This document shows positions 17,895 through 26,518 of a stretch of DNA of 64,000 nucleotides, piece by piece. The notes beneath the pieces are model-generated. The model saw nothing but the letters and a program-made list of their open reading frames with translations. It did no database searches and had not been told where the DNA came from. Within the stretch, counting starts at the first letter, position 1. Each line of letters starts with the position of its first letter. The translations under genes were made by a program, and so were the position numbers. This DNA comes from Hymenobacter aquaticus (lineage in GTDB: Bacteria > Bacteroidota > Bacteroidia > Cytophagales > Hymenobacteraceae), in the NCBI RefSeq assembly GCF_004765605.1, contig NZ_SRLC01000001.1:2170001-2234000 (forward strand), read 5' to 3'.

Positions 17895-18422
17895 ATGATT
17901 ACCATCGTAGCCGCCACCAACCGCCCGGCGTCCCGGGCCCGCCGTATTGCCAACATTTACGCGAAGATGCTGGACGAGCTGGGCGCCGAGTACCAGATTC
18001 TGGACCTGGCTGACCTGCCCGCTGACTTTACTACTTCGGCCCTGTATGGTAATCTGGGAAAGAATGAGGCGTTCAACCGCCTCGTGCGCCAGGCCGAAGC
18101 CGCGGACAAGCTGGTTTTTATCGTGCCCGAGTACAACTGCTCCATTCCCGGCGTGCTCAAGTCCTTTATCGACGGGCTGCCCTACCCCGGTGGCATTCGG
18201 GGCAAAAAGGCCGCGCTGGTAGGCCTCAGCGCCGGCACCCAGGGTGGCCTTCTAGCCCTGAGCCACCTGACGGACATCCTGATGTATCTGGGCACGACGG
18301 TGCTGCCCGCGCGGGTACGCCTGCCCGGCCTCGACCAACACCTGCTCAGCAACGGCGAGCTGGACAATTCGCTGTACCTGCAATTGCTCAAAGAGCAGGC
18401 CCAGGAACTTGTTGCCTCCTAA
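17895..18422 (+). CDS. NAD(P)H-dependent FMN reductase family protein
   Basis: A 175-residue flavodoxin-like reductase that probably binds FMN and reduces quinones, azo dyes or free flavin with NAD(P)H. The phosphate-binding loop begins ATNRPASRARR near residue 6. The flavin-facing segment VPEYNCSIPGVLKSFIDGL is near 78-96, and SAGTQGG near 113. Length fits the NADPH_red family. The physiological substrate cannot be inferred; there is no operon partner, since sdhB ends in a terminator upstream and the next gene begins its own unit. Confidence 0.9.
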   Translation: MITIVAATNRPASRARRIANIYAKMLDELGAEYQILDLADLPADFTTSALYGNLGKNEAFNRLVRQAEAADKLVFIVPEYNCSIPGVLKSFIDGLPYPGGIRGKKAALVGLSAGTQGGLLALSHLTDILMYLGTTVLPARVRLPGLDQHLLSNGELDNSLYLQLLKEQAQELVAS

Positions 18423-18497
18423 TAACGACTACAGGTAAAGCAGCCCTAAGGCGGTACCTCGTATATTTGCGGCATCTCCTTCTGACTTTACCCGGCC

Positions 18498-18878
18498 GTG
18501 GCACGCATTCTGGCTTATCTTCTCACCACCCTGATTCTGCTCCAGACGTTTAGTCGGGAGCTGGTGGTAGTTGATTACCAGTTGCACAAGGAGCGCATCA
18601 CCCAGCTGTTCTGCGTCAACAAGGACAAGCCCCGGTTGCAGTGCAACGGCAAATGCCACCTGGCGAAAAAGCTGCGCAAAGCGTCGGCTGCCGACAGCAA
18701 GGCCCCGGCCAGCGGGTTTGCCAAAGTGAAATACGATGCCGTGCTGCCCCTGCGGGCCCTGTTGCAGGAGCCCCGGTTTGCGGGTTTGCCGGTCCGCCAG
18801 TTCGGGCGGCAGGCCGCGGTGCCGTATTCTTTTTCGCCCGCGCACAGCATTTTCCATCCTCCTTCTTTTCAGGCCTAA
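18498..18878 (+). CDS. Small Cys-containing membrane-anchored protein of the MbnP locus
   Basis: A 126-residue protein starting at GTG 18498. Residues 1-20 are hydrophobic (LAYLLTTLILLQ), a signal or anchor. Three cysteines follow in FCVNKD (near 39) and LQCNGKCHL (near 50-54), with a His directly after, a possible metal-binding site. The C-terminal half is basic and has no recognised fold. I do not know a named family. Its place upstream of the MbnP-like and MbnH-like genes, on the same strand, suggests a role in the same metal process. A TATATTTG box lies at 18462-18469, about 30 nt upstream, though no good -33 TTG is seen. Confidence 0.65.
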   Translation: MARILAYLLTTLILLQTFSRELVVVDYQLHKERITQLFCVNKDKPRLQCNGKCHLAKKLRKASAADSKAPASGFAKVKYDAVLPLRALLQEPRFAGLPVRQFGRQAAVPYSFSPAHSIFHPPSFQA

Positions 18879-18986
18879 TTCTACCTGGTGCCCGCCTTCG
18901 TGCGCGGGCTGCTGGCCGCTTTGCCTCGTCGAAGCGCCTCGTGCAACTGCACCCTTTGGTTTTACCCCTGATTTTGAAGATTGAAG

Positions 18987-19754
18987 ATGAAATTTTCCCG
19001 TTTTTTCCTGACACTGGCCGTGGCGGCCGTTTCGCTTACGAGTTGCAAAAAAGATAAGGACGTAGCTCCGGCCGTCGGCGAGCTGGACATTGAGATGGAC
19101 CACGTGGTAGGCAGCAGCAGCCTCGTGCTCAATGCTACCACGCCCAATTACACGACCCCCAGCGGTGACCATTTCTCCGTAACGACCTTGCGCTACTACG
19201 TTTCCAACATCCGCCTGCGCAAGAGCGACGGCACGGAATACGTGCAGCCCGAAAGCTACTACCTGGTTGATGCCGCCCGCAGCGACTCCAAAACGCTCGT
19301 GCTCAAAAATGTGCCCACGGGTGATTATACCGGCATTACGTTCACCATCGGCGTGGACGCGGCCCGCAACACCTCCGGCGTACAGCAAGGCGCCCTGGCT
19401 CCCAGCGACATGTTCTGGGGCTGGACCACAGGCTACGTGTTCCTGAAGCTGGAAGGCAAATCACCGGAAGCACCTTCGGGGGGCTTCGCCTACCATGTGG
19501 GTGGTTTTGAGGGCACCAACAGCGCCCTCCGGACGGTGTCGCCGGCCCTGCCCACCGGCGTCAATATTCTGGTGCGCACCGATCATACGCCCGAGGTGCA
19601 CATGAAGGTGGATGCCCTCAAAATCCTGACCGGGCCTACTACGGTGCGCTTTGCCACGTTTGAAGCCCCGCACATGCCGGGCCCGGCCGCCGCAAAGCTG
19701 GCCGACAACTACGCGGCGGGCATGTTCCGCGTGGATCATGTGCACGCCAACTAA
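18987..19754 (+). CDS. MbnP-like lipoprotein
   Basis: A 255-residue lipoprotein resembling the MbnP family (copper-binding periplasmic partner of MbnH in methanotrophs). The signal peptide ends at the lipobox LTSC (Cys near residue 20). The mature part has the family pattern: LDIEMDHVVG at its start, then FSVTTLRYYVSNIRL, then FTIGVDAARN, then MFWGWTTGYVFLKLEG with a WxW pair near 140, and the late VDALKIL segment. In MbnP a Trp is oxidised to kynurenine by MbnH, which creates a Cu(I) site; the WxW here is the obvious candidate, by analogy. ATG 18987 is chosen over an in-frame TTG 6 nt upstream. The di-heme gene follows after 12 nt. Confidence 0.82.
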   Translation: MKFSRFFLTLAVAAVSLTSCKKDKDVAPAVGELDIEMDHVVGSSSLVLNATTPNYTTPSGDHFSVTTLRYYVSNIRLRKSDGTEYVQPESYYLVDAARSDSKTLVLKNVPTGDYTGITFTIGVDAARNTSGVQQGALAPSDMFWGWTTGYVFLKLEGKSPEAPSGGFAYHVGGFEGTNSALRTVSPALPTGVNILVRTDHTPEVHMKVDALKILTGPTTVRFATFEAPHMPGPAAAKLADNYAAGMFRVDHVHAN

Positions 19755-19766
19755 GTCATCGTTCCG

Positions 19767-20822
19767 ATGAAACGTTCTCCATTGGTGCTGCTGGCCGCTG
19801 GGCTGGCAGCACTGCTGGTAGCAGGCTGTCAGACTGACGACAGTACAGCCCCCGACGCGGGCGTGCCGGGGTCGGTGTTGCCGGCCAATTTTCCGCCGCC
19901 CGTGTACGGCCTGGAGCAAAATCCACCTACCAAGGAAGGCTTCGCGCTGGGCCGCGCCCTGTTCTACGACCCGCGCCTCTCGCGCGACGGAACCATCTCG
20001 TGCGGCAGCTGCCACCAGCAGTTCGCGGCCTTTTCGCACGCGGGGCACACCGTGAGCCACGGCCTCGACGGGCTGCTGGGCACACGCAACGCCCCGGCGC
20101 TGCAGAACCTGCGTTGGGAGCGGGAGTTTCTCTGGGATGGGGGTTCGCGCCACATCGAAACCATGCCGGTAGCTCCGCTAACGAACCCGGTGGAAATGGG
20201 GGAAACGCTGGACAACGTGGTGCGCAAGCTCAACGCCGACCCGCAGTACCAGCGGCAGTTTGCCCAGGTGTTTGGCAGCAAGCCCATCGATTCCTACCAG
20301 CTGCTGCGGGCCCTGGCGCAGTTTACGGCGGCCCTGACGTCGGCCAACTCCCGCTACGACCACTACGTGCGCCACGAAGGCGGCGGCACGCTGTCGGCGG
20401 CCGAAACCCGGGGGCTGACGCTGCTGACCCAGAAGTGCACGCCCTGCCACGGCACCGACCTGTTTACGGACCATTCCTACCGCAACAACGGCCTGGACAG
20501 CGCCTTCCCGGCTGATTCCGGCCGGGCGCACATCACCCAGCAGGCCACCGACCGGGGCAAGTTCAAAGTACCGTCGCTGCGCAACGTGGCCCGCACGGCT
20601 CCCTACATGCACGACGGCCGCTTCCAGACCCTGGAGCAGGTGCTGGACCATTACGACCACGGCGTTGCGGCCTCCCCGACCCTCGACCCGCTGCTGCAAC
20701 CTACTTCCGGCCGGCGCGGCATTGCCTTGAGCGCGCAGGAAAGAAGTGACCTGGTTGCCTTTCTGCACACGCTCACCGACGAGCAGTTTCTCCGGGATGC
20801 CCGCCTGGCCGAGCGGCCCTAG
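19767..20822 (+). CDS. Di-heme cytochrome c peroxidase, MbnH/MauG-like
   Basis: A 351-residue lipoprotein (lipobox LVAGC near residue 21) with two c-type heme sites, CGSCH near residue 79 and CTPCH near 224. The fold signature includes GRALFYDPRLSRDG, then NAPALQN, then VEMGETLDN, then PSLRNVARTAPYMHDGRF, then TLEQVLDHY. Classical members reduce hydrogen peroxide; MauG and MbnH instead oxidise protein tryptophans. The Tyr of the DHY segment lies where MauG-type enzymes have their Tyr heme ligand, which I recall only approximately. Directly following an MbnP-like gene, it most likely acts on that protein. It lacks any membrane domain beyond the lipid anchor. Confidence 0.88.
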   Translation: MKRSPLVLLAAGLAALLVAGCQTDDSTAPDAGVPGSVLPANFPPPVYGLEQNPPTKEGFALGRALFYDPRLSRDGTISCGSCHQQFAAFSHAGHTVSHGLDGLLGTRNAPALQNLRWEREFLWDGGSRHIETMPVAPLTNPVEMGETLDNVVRKLNADPQYQRQFAQVFGSKPIDSYQLLRALAQFTAALTSANSRYDHYVRHEGGGTLSAAETRGLTLLTQKCTPCHGTDLFTDHSYRNNGLDSAFPADSGRAHITQQATDRGKFKVPSLRNVARTAPYMHDGRFQTLEQVLDHYDHGVAASPTLDPLLQPTSGRRGIALSAQERSDLVAFLHTLTDEQFLRDARLAERP

Positions 20823-20876
20823 CGGCGTTTTTCATTTGGCTGCGGCCAAGCCGGCGGCCTCAACCCTTACACTTCC

Positions 20877-21887
20877 ATGAAAAAAATATACCTGGCGCTG
20901 GCCCTGAGCAGCCTGTGGAGCAGCGCGGCCCAGGCCTGCGACATCTGCGGCTGCTTCATGGGCATCACGCCCTACGACAACCAAAGCGGCGTTTCGCTGA
21001 TGCACCGCTACCGGATTTTCAACGGCTACCAGCAACTGGGGCAGTCCCACGCTTTTTTCCCGGCGGGCGTGCAGCCGTTCGTACCCAGCCACCCCAACCG
21101 CGACGAAGGCTACCAGCACGCGCACAAGGGTGATGCCACGGACTATGAGGCCTACCGGGTAGTGGAGCTGCGCGGCAAATACTTTCTGGCCAAGCGCCTG
21201 GAGCTGAACGCCTTCGTGCCGTACGTTATGAATACCTCCCAGAGCAACGGCGTGCAGCTGAACACGGCCGGGCTGGGCGACGTGACCCTGTTTGCCGGCT
21301 TCCACCTGATTCGGGCCATCGAAACGGCCGGGGTGCAAAGCCGGCTGATTGTGGGGGCCGGGGCCAAGCTGCCGACCGGCGACTACCAGCGCACCAACGC
21401 CAGCGGCCGGCGCTACCCGATGCTCAACCAGCCCGGCACGGGCACCACCGATGGGTTTGTGTACGCTAACTACATCGGCAGCTTTCACAACGTGGGGCTG
21501 AGCCTGAACTCCAGCTACCGTCGGGCCACCCGCAACCGTTTCGGCAACAACGTCGCGCCCAGCACCTCCTCATTTGCCAACCTTTTCTACCGGTTGGCCG
21601 TGGGTTCCAACTGGCAGGTCTACCCTTCGGCGCAGCTCTACTACGAGAAAACCAAGGGCGAAATGCTGGATGGGCAACTCACGCACGAGCACGCCATGAA
21701 CGACGCGCTGCTGGGCCCGGGGCTGGATGTGTACTACAAGAACTTCTCCCTGAATACCAGCTTCCAGCTGCCCATCTACACGGCCACTACCGACCACCCG
21801 GCCAGCGCCGGCCGCATGGTGCTGGCCCTGGGCTACAGTTTCCGGCAAACGAAATACCTGCTTAAGGGGCGTCAGCCGGCCGGCTAG
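20877..21887 (+). CDS. Outer-membrane beta-barrel protein of the MbnP locus
   Basis: A 336-residue protein with a signal peptide ending AQA (near residue 20). The mature N-terminus carries CDICGC (residues 21-26), a likely metal-binding or disulfide cap. The remainder alternates aromatic and small residues in beta-hairpins (for example GLGDVTLFAGFHLI and NVGLSLNSSYRRA) and ends in GYSFRQTKYLLKG, as in transporter or MetA-pathway-of-phenol-like barrels. It lies 54 nt after the di-heme peroxidase, on the same strand, and probably belongs to the same transcript. A role in outer-membrane passage of a metal or its ligand is inference. Its stop codon overlaps that of the convergent ClC gene in CTAG. 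Confidence 0.75.
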   Translation: MKKIYLALALSSLWSSAAQACDICGCFMGITPYDNQSGVSLMHRYRIFNGYQQLGQSHAFFPAGVQPFVPSHPNRDEGYQHAHKGDATDYEAYRVVELRGKYFLAKRLELNAFVPYVMNTSQSNGVQLNTAGLGDVTLFAGFHLIRAIETAGVQSRLIVGAGAKLPTGDYQRTNASGRRYPMLNQPGTGTTDGFVYANYIGSFHNVGLSLNSSYRRATRNRFGNNVAPSTSSFANLFYRLAVGSNWQVYPSAQLYYEKTKGEMLDGQLTHEHAMNDALLGPGLDVYYKNFSLNTSFQLPIYTATTDHPASAGRMVLALGYSFRQTKYLLKGRQPAG

Positions 21888-23167
21888 GGCAGGTCGCGCA
21901 GGCGGCGGCCCTGCTGCCGCGCCCAGAGGCCGTGCTTGCTTTGCCCGATTACCTGCGCCCCATAGATTCCGCGGTGCCCCGAGAACAGGTAGCTCAGCAC
22001 GCAGGCCAGCCCCACGTACAGGCCGCACTCGTGGCCGAATAGCTCCAGTCCCATCAGCAGGCAGGCCAGGGGCGTATTGGCGGCCCCGGCAAATACCGCC
22101 ACGAAGCCCATGCCCGCCAGCAGGGGCATGGGCAAGGGCAGCACCGGCGCCAGCGCGTTGCCCAGCGCCGCCCCCACGAAAAACAGCGGCGTCACCTCCC
22201 CGCCTTTAAATCCGGCGCCCAGCGTGAGGGCCGTGAGCAGTAGTTTTAAGGCAAAGGCGTACGCAGGCAGCGGCTCGGCAAAAGAGCGCACGATGACCGG
22301 CACACCCAGGCCGATGTAGTCGGTGGTGCCCAGCAGCCACACCAGCAGCGCCACGGCCACGCCGCCCAGTACCGGCCGGAGCGGCGGAAAAGCTATGCGC
22401 CGCTTAAAGAAGGCACTGACCAGGTGCGTCGCCCCGGCAAAGAGCCGGGCGGTCAGCCCGAAAGCCACGCCGGCCAGGGCCGCGCTGCCTAGCCCCGGCC
22501 ACGACATTTGAGCGGGCACAGCCAGCACCGGGTAGGCCGTGTGGCCTACGCCCCAGGCCCGCGTAACCCAGTCGGCGCAGATGGCCGCCAGAAAGCTGGG
22601 CAGAATGGCATCGTAGCGCAGTCGCCCGATCAGAAACACTTCCAGTCCGAAAACCGCCCCGGCCAGCGGCGTGCCGAAAACCGACGCAAAACCCGCACTG
22701 ATGCCGGCAATGAGCAGCAGGGTCCGTTCCCGGCGGTGCAGCCGGAGCCAGCGCATCAGCTGGTCGGCCAGTGCCCCACCCATCTGCACGGCCGTGCCTT
22801 CCCGCCCCGCCGAGCCGCCGAACAGGTGGGTCAGCAGCGTGCCGAGGAGCACCAGCGGCACCATGCGCAGCGGTATTACGGCCCGGGGCGTATGAATTTC
22901 GTCGAGCAGCAGGTTGTTGCCGGCTTCCACGGGTCGGCCCCAGTAGTAATACAGCGAGCCGACCAGCAGCCCGCCCAGGGGCAGCAACGCCAGAATCCAG
23001 CGGTGCGCTTCCCGCCACGAAGTCACCCAATCCAGCGCCACCAAAAAGCCCGCGGATGCGGTGCCGGCCAGCGCGCCAACGACGGCGCTGATCAGCAGCC
23101 AGCGGCCAACAAACAGCAACAGCACGCGGTACTCAGCCCACAGGCGGGAGAAAATCCGAAAGGGCAT
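21884..23167 (-). CDS. ClC-type chloride channel/antiporter
   Basis: A 427-residue polytopic inner-membrane protein of the ClC family. About ten to twelve hydrophobic helices are visible. The anion filter motifs are GSAGREGTAVQMG near residue 130, then AGISAGFASVFGTPLAGAVFGLEV near 160-185, and GAGFKGGEVTPLFFVGAALGN near 330. A gating-glutamate Glu is present in GREGT. A pair of acidic residues decides channel or H+/Cl- exchanger behaviour and cannot be resolved here. ATG 23167 (MPFRIFSRLW) is preferred to a TTG 12 residues upstream. It is convergent with the barrel gene. There is no CBS domain. Confidence 0.92.
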   Translation of the reverse strand: MPFRIFSRLWAEYRVLLLFVGRWLLISAVVGALAGTASAGFLVALDWVTSWREAHRWILALLPLGGLLVGSLYYYWGRPVEAGNNLLLDEIHTPRAVIPLRMVPLVLLGTLLTHLFGGSAGREGTAVQMGGALADQLMRWLRLHRRERTLLLIAGISAGFASVFGTPLAGAVFGLEVFLIGRLRYDAILPSFLAAICADWVTRAWGVGHTAYPVLAVPAQMSWPGLGSAALAGVAFGLTARLFAGATHLVSAFFKRRIAFPPLRPVLGGVAVALLVWLLGTTDYIGLGVPVIVRSFAEPLPAYAFALKLLLTALTLGAGFKGGEVTPLFFVGAALGNALAPVLPLPMPLLAGMGFVAVFAGAANTPLACLLMGLELFGHECGLYVGLACVLSYLFSGHRGIYGAQVIGQSKHGLWARQQGRRLRDLP

Positions 23168-23343
23168 ACACAAAGCAGCTAAAAAAGCGGAAAGAGGGCC
23201 CAAAGTACGCTATCCGGCGTGGGCCATGCTAATTCTCAGGGCTGCGTACCAGGTAATTATCGGGGCCGAAACCAATAGGAGCAGCGCTGCTGTTATGCCG
23301 GAAATCAATATCTTGGACTTTTCTCGACCATTACTTTACCGGG

Positions 23344-24489
23344 GTGTTTACTTCTACTCGTCTGCGTTTCTGGCTTCTGACGTCCGCTGCTTCTCTAACG
23401 CTGCTAATGGCTTGTGAGTCAGAGCCGGATTTCACGGAGGAAGGCCCGACCGTTACCACGCCGTACAAGCTGGTCTTGCCCAAAGGCTTGCCCCAAGACG
23501 TTAAGATTCCGGCCGATAACCCCCTGACGGAAGAAGGCGTGGCGCTGGGCCGCATGCTGTTCTACGAGCCCAAGCTTTCCCGCAACAACACTATATCGTG
23601 CGGCAGCTGCCACCAGCAGAGCAAGGCTTTCACCGATGGCCGGGCCCTGGCCCTGGGCGTTGATGGGGTGCCGAACCCGCGCGGGACGATGTCGTTGGCC
23701 AATATTCTCTGGGAGCCGGCCCTGAACTGGGATGGGGCCGCCACCAGTCTGGAAACTCAGGCCCGCAAGCCCATCGAAAACCCCACGGAGATGCACCAAA
23801 CCTTGGGGGAGGGCGTCAGCAAGCTGCAGCAGACGGAAGTGTATCCGCCCCTGTTCCGCAAGGCATTCGGCTCGTCGACCATCACCCAGGACAACTTGCT
23901 CAAAGCGCTGGCCCAGTTCGAGCGGACTCTTATTTCGGCTAATTCCAAGTACGATAAGTACCTGCGCGGCGAAGCGCAGCTCAGCAGCCAGGAAATAGCC
24001 GGTAAAGTGCTGTTCTCCAACCACCCCGACCCGACCATTCCGGTGGCCGGGGCCGACTGCATGCACTGCCACAACGAAGGCAACCTGCTCTTTACCTCTA
24101 CCGACTACACGCGCGGGGCGGCCAGCAGCTTTTTCAACAACGGCCTCGACTCCAACCTCAAGGATCAGGGGCGGTTTGGCGTTACCGGCCTGGAATCTGA
24201 CCGGGGGAAGTTTCGGGCTCCTACCCTGCGCAACATTGCCCTGACGGCCCCCTACATGCACGATGGCCGCTTCCAGACCCTACAGGAAGTGCTCGACCAC
24301 TACAGCGACCATGTCGCCAAGGACAGCCCCAATCTGGACGTGAACATGCTGACGACCACCAACAAGCGCAACGGCACCCAGCTCAGCCTGACGGCGGGTC
24401 AGAAGCAGCAGGTCATTGCGTTCCTGTTGGCGCTCACCGATTCCTCGTTTATCCAGGACAAGCGCTTTTCCGACCCCTTCAAGCCGTAA
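23344..24489 (+). CDS. Second di-heme cytochrome c peroxidase
   Basis: A 381-residue lipoprotein (lipobox LLMAC near residue 24) from GTG 23344; no ATG precedes the signal peptide. Heme sites are CGSCH near residue 87 and CMHCH near 239. It shares the pattern of the peroxidase at 19767-20822 (GRMLFYEPKLSRNN, then NPTEMHQTLGE, then TLRNIALTAPYMHDGRF, then TLQEVLDHY) and is clearly its paralogue, with a longer segment between hemes two and the C-terminus. No MbnP-like partner is adjacent, so its substrate may be hydrogen peroxide or the MbnP-like protein at 18987. A TACTTTAC box near 23330 is a weak promoter candidate. Confidence 0.88.
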   Translation: MFTSTRLRFWLLTSAASLTLLMACESEPDFTEEGPTVTTPYKLVLPKGLPQDVKIPADNPLTEEGVALGRMLFYEPKLSRNNTISCGSCHQQSKAFTDGRALALGVDGVPNPRGTMSLANILWEPALNWDGAATSLETQARKPIENPTEMHQTLGEGVSKLQQTEVYPPLFRKAFGSSTITQDNLLKALAQFERTLISANSKYDKYLRGEAQLSSQEIAGKVLFSNHPDPTIPVAGADCMHCHNEGNLLFTSTDYTRGAASSFFNNGLDSNLKDQGRFGVTGLESDRGKFRAPTLRNIALTAPYMHDGRFQTLQEVLDHYSDHVAKDSPNLDVNMLTTTNKRNGTQLSLTAGQKQQVIAFLLALTDSSFIQDKRFSDPFKP

Positions 24490-24661
24490 GGTCCGTAGCC
24501 GCTGCCTGATTCCGGTCAGATAACACTGGCTTCTTGATCTACTTTGCATTTCCCTAAACTTCCTGAGCCTCAGGCCGTATTAGCGCCGGGCCCTACCACG
24601 CACGCTACCGTGCAGCCGTGCCCTTCTTGCTGCCCACCGGGCAGTTCACTCACCTAAACCC

Positions 24662-24823
24662 ATGAAAAGCAAATTGCTTATTGCCCTGCTGGCTTTGTGC
24701 TCAGCCTGTACTGCTACTTCCTCCCCTACTGCCTCCCGGCGCCCTCTTTCCCCCGACCGGGAGTCCGCAGATCCGCTCAATGCTACCCTCCCCGACTCAA
24801 CTTCCACGGCTACCGTTGAGTAG
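24662..24823 (+). CDS. Very small lipoprotein, function unknown
   Basis: A 53-residue open frame starting MKSKLLIALLALCSAC. It has a basic N-terminus, a hydrophobic core and a lipobox (LCSAC, Cys near residue 16). The mature part is only about 38 residues, rich in Ser, Thr, Pro and Asp. A terminator follows 25 nt after the stop. It is too short for family assignment. The signal architecture and the intact start and stop support a real gene; disruption by chance cannot be excluded. Confidence 0.5.
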   Translation: MKSKLLIALLALCSACTATSSPTASRRPLSPDRESADPLNATLPDSTSTATVE

Positions 24824-24847
24824 CCGATTTGAAGTATAATACACAAC

Positions 24848-24883
24848 AAAAACGCCGTCCAGTAGCTACTGGGCGGCGTTTTT
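24848..24883. terminator. Bidirectional terminator at the end of the dcw cluster
   Basis: AAAAACGCCGTCCAGTAG and CTACTGGGCGGCGTTTTT form an 18-nt stem with one G-T mismatch. It lies between the small lipoprotein (plus) and the ftsZ stop codon (minus) and can serve both. Confidence 0.9.
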
Positions 24884-24903
24884 GTTTGTCGTACTAAGCG
24901 GGA

Positions 24904-26400
24904 CTAGTCCACGTTGTCGTGCAGGAACCGGTTGTCGCCGAGCAGTTCGTTATCGTCCGACAGGTTGAAGCGGGAGATGTTGCGCTCATTGGAGGGCACT
25001 ACGTTTTCCAGTTTCACCTGCCGCCGCAGGTAGGCCGGCGTTTCCAGTTGATCCTTAATGGCATCCGTGGTCAGGCCGTTGCTCAGGCCTTCCAGGCGCC
25101 GCCGCCGCTCTTCCGCCCGGGCATCCAGCGACGGACGCGCCGGCTGCTGCACCGGGGCGGGCTGATGAATCACGACGGGCTCAGGAGCAGGCGTTGAAGG
25201 AGCAGCCACCGGCGGCACGTAGCCCGTGTAGGGCGAGGTTTCCAGGTCGAAAGTCACCTTGGGCGGCTCAGGGGCGGCGGCTACCGGGGCGGGTGCCGGG
25301 GTGCTGAACGTGGGAACCACCGGGGCAACCGGGGCCTCCTGCCGCTCCCGGTCGAAAATATTGATCTGCGGGTCGGGGGTAGCTACGGGCTCCGGCTCGG
25401 ACTTGTCCACGCCGTAGGCCATGCTGATGTTGTGCGCGTCGCGGGCAAAGCCGGTGGCAATAACCGTCACGCGGATGCTCTGGCCCAGCGTCGAGTCGAT
25501 GCCGTGGCCGAAGATAACCTCGGCGTCCTGCCCGGCTTTGTTCTGGATGTACTCCGTAATTTCGGTCAGCTCGTCCATTTCCAGCTCGGCCTGGTCGCCC
25601 GACATGATGGAAAGCAGGATTTTCTGCGCCCCGTGAATGTCGGTGTTGTTGAGCAGCGGCGACGACAGAGCCTCTTCTGCCGAGCGGCGGGCCCGGTTTT
25701 CACCCTCGGTAATGCTGCTGCCCATAACGGCCGCGCCCGAGTCCTTCATCACCGTTTTCACGTCTTCAAAGTCCACGTTGACTTCGCTCGTGACGGTGAT
25801 GATTTCGGCAATGGATTTGGCCGCCGTGCTCAGCACGTTATCGGCCTTGGCGAAGGCGGCCCGAATCGGCAGGTTGCCGAAAATTTCGCGCAGCTTATCG
25901 TTCAGAATCACCAGGACTGTGTCGCAGTTGTCGCTCAGCTCCTTGATACCCTGCTCGGCCTGCTGGCGCTTCTTCTTGCCCTCGAACAGGAAAGGCGCCG
26001 TCACGATGCCCACGGTCAGAATGCCCAGCTCCTTGGCCACTTTGGCAATAACGGGCGCGGCACCGGTGCCCGTACCACCGCCCATCCCGGCCGTGATAAA
26101 CACCATTTTGGTGCCGTTGCTGAGCAGCTCCCGGATTTGCTCCCGGCTCTCAATGGCCGCCTGCTTGCCCCGCTCGGGGTTGGCACCGGCTCCGAGGCCC
26201 TCGGTCAGGTCCACGCCAATCTGCAGCTTGTTGGGCACGGTGCTGCTGTGCAGCGCCTGCTTGTCCGTGTTGCAAATCACGAATTCCACGTCCTTGATGC
26301 CTTGGCTGAACATGTGGTTCACGGCGTTGGAACCGCCCCCACCGACGCCAATCACCTTGATGATGGAGTTGGATTGCGCTGGAATATCAAATTTATACAT
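24904..26400 (-). CDS. ftsZ: Cell division protein FtsZ
   Basis: FtsZ is the tubulin-like GTPase that forms the division ring. The 498-residue protein has the GTP-binding core GVGGGGSNAVNHM near residue 18, the tubulin signature GGGTGTGAAP near 105 and the T7 loop NVDFEDVKTVM near 205. After residue of about 320 comes a long Pro/Ala-rich linker (rich in APAPVAAAPEP-like runs), then a conserved terminal stretch. The linker is longer than in model bacteria, as is usual in Bacteroidota. It is the last gene of the dcw cluster and lies 116 nt from ftsA; that spacer holds an imperfect inverted repeat. Confidence 0.97.
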   Translation of the reverse strand: MYKFDIPAQSNSIIKVIGVGGGGSNAVNHMFSQGIKDVEFVICNTDKQALHSSTVPNKLQIGVDLTEGLGAGANPERGKQAAIESREQIRELLSNGTKMVFITAGMGGGTGTGAAPVIAKVAKELGILTVGIVTAPFLFEGKKKRQQAEQGIKELSDNCDTVLVILNDKLREIFGNLPIRAAFAKADNVLSTAAKSIAEIITVTSEVNVDFEDVKTVMKDSGAAVMGSSITEGENRARRSAEEALSSPLLNNTDIHGAQKILLSIMSGDQAELEMDELTEITEYIQNKAGQDAEVIFGHGIDSTLGQSIRVTVIATGFARDAHNISMAYGVDKSEPEPVATPDPQINIFDRERQEAPVAPVVPTFSTPAPAPVAAAPEPPKVTFDLETSPYTGYVPPVAAPSTPAPEPVVIHQPAPVQQPARPSLDARAEERRRRLEGLSNGLTTDAIKDQLETPAYLRRQVKLENVVPSNERNISRFNLSDDNELLGDNRFLHDNVD

Positions 26401-26414
26401 GAGTGGTCTGCTTC

Positions 26415-26518
26415 AATTAACAGTTACCATTTATCATTTATCACTCAACTACTCTGCATCCACAAGCTATTCCGCCCGGTGAAGTGTCAACTGATAAGCG
26501 TTAAATGTTAAGTGATTT
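26415..26518. repeat. Imperfect inverted repeat in the ftsA-ftsZ spacer
   Basis: AT-rich arms at 26415-26449 (AACAGTTACCATTTATCATT) and 26484-26518 (AACTGATAAGCGTTAAATGT) are inverted near-copies. Comparing one arm with the reverse complement of the other gives 23 identities in 35 positions without gaps. The unit resembles TGATAAA/TGTTAAA. The right arm ends at the ftsA stop codon. Confidence 0.55.

Noticed and set aside
18462..18469. A full promoter before the small CNGKC protein
   Set aside because: The -7 box TATATTTG is good, but no TTG stands 17-23 nt upstream, so it is mentioned only within the gene entry.
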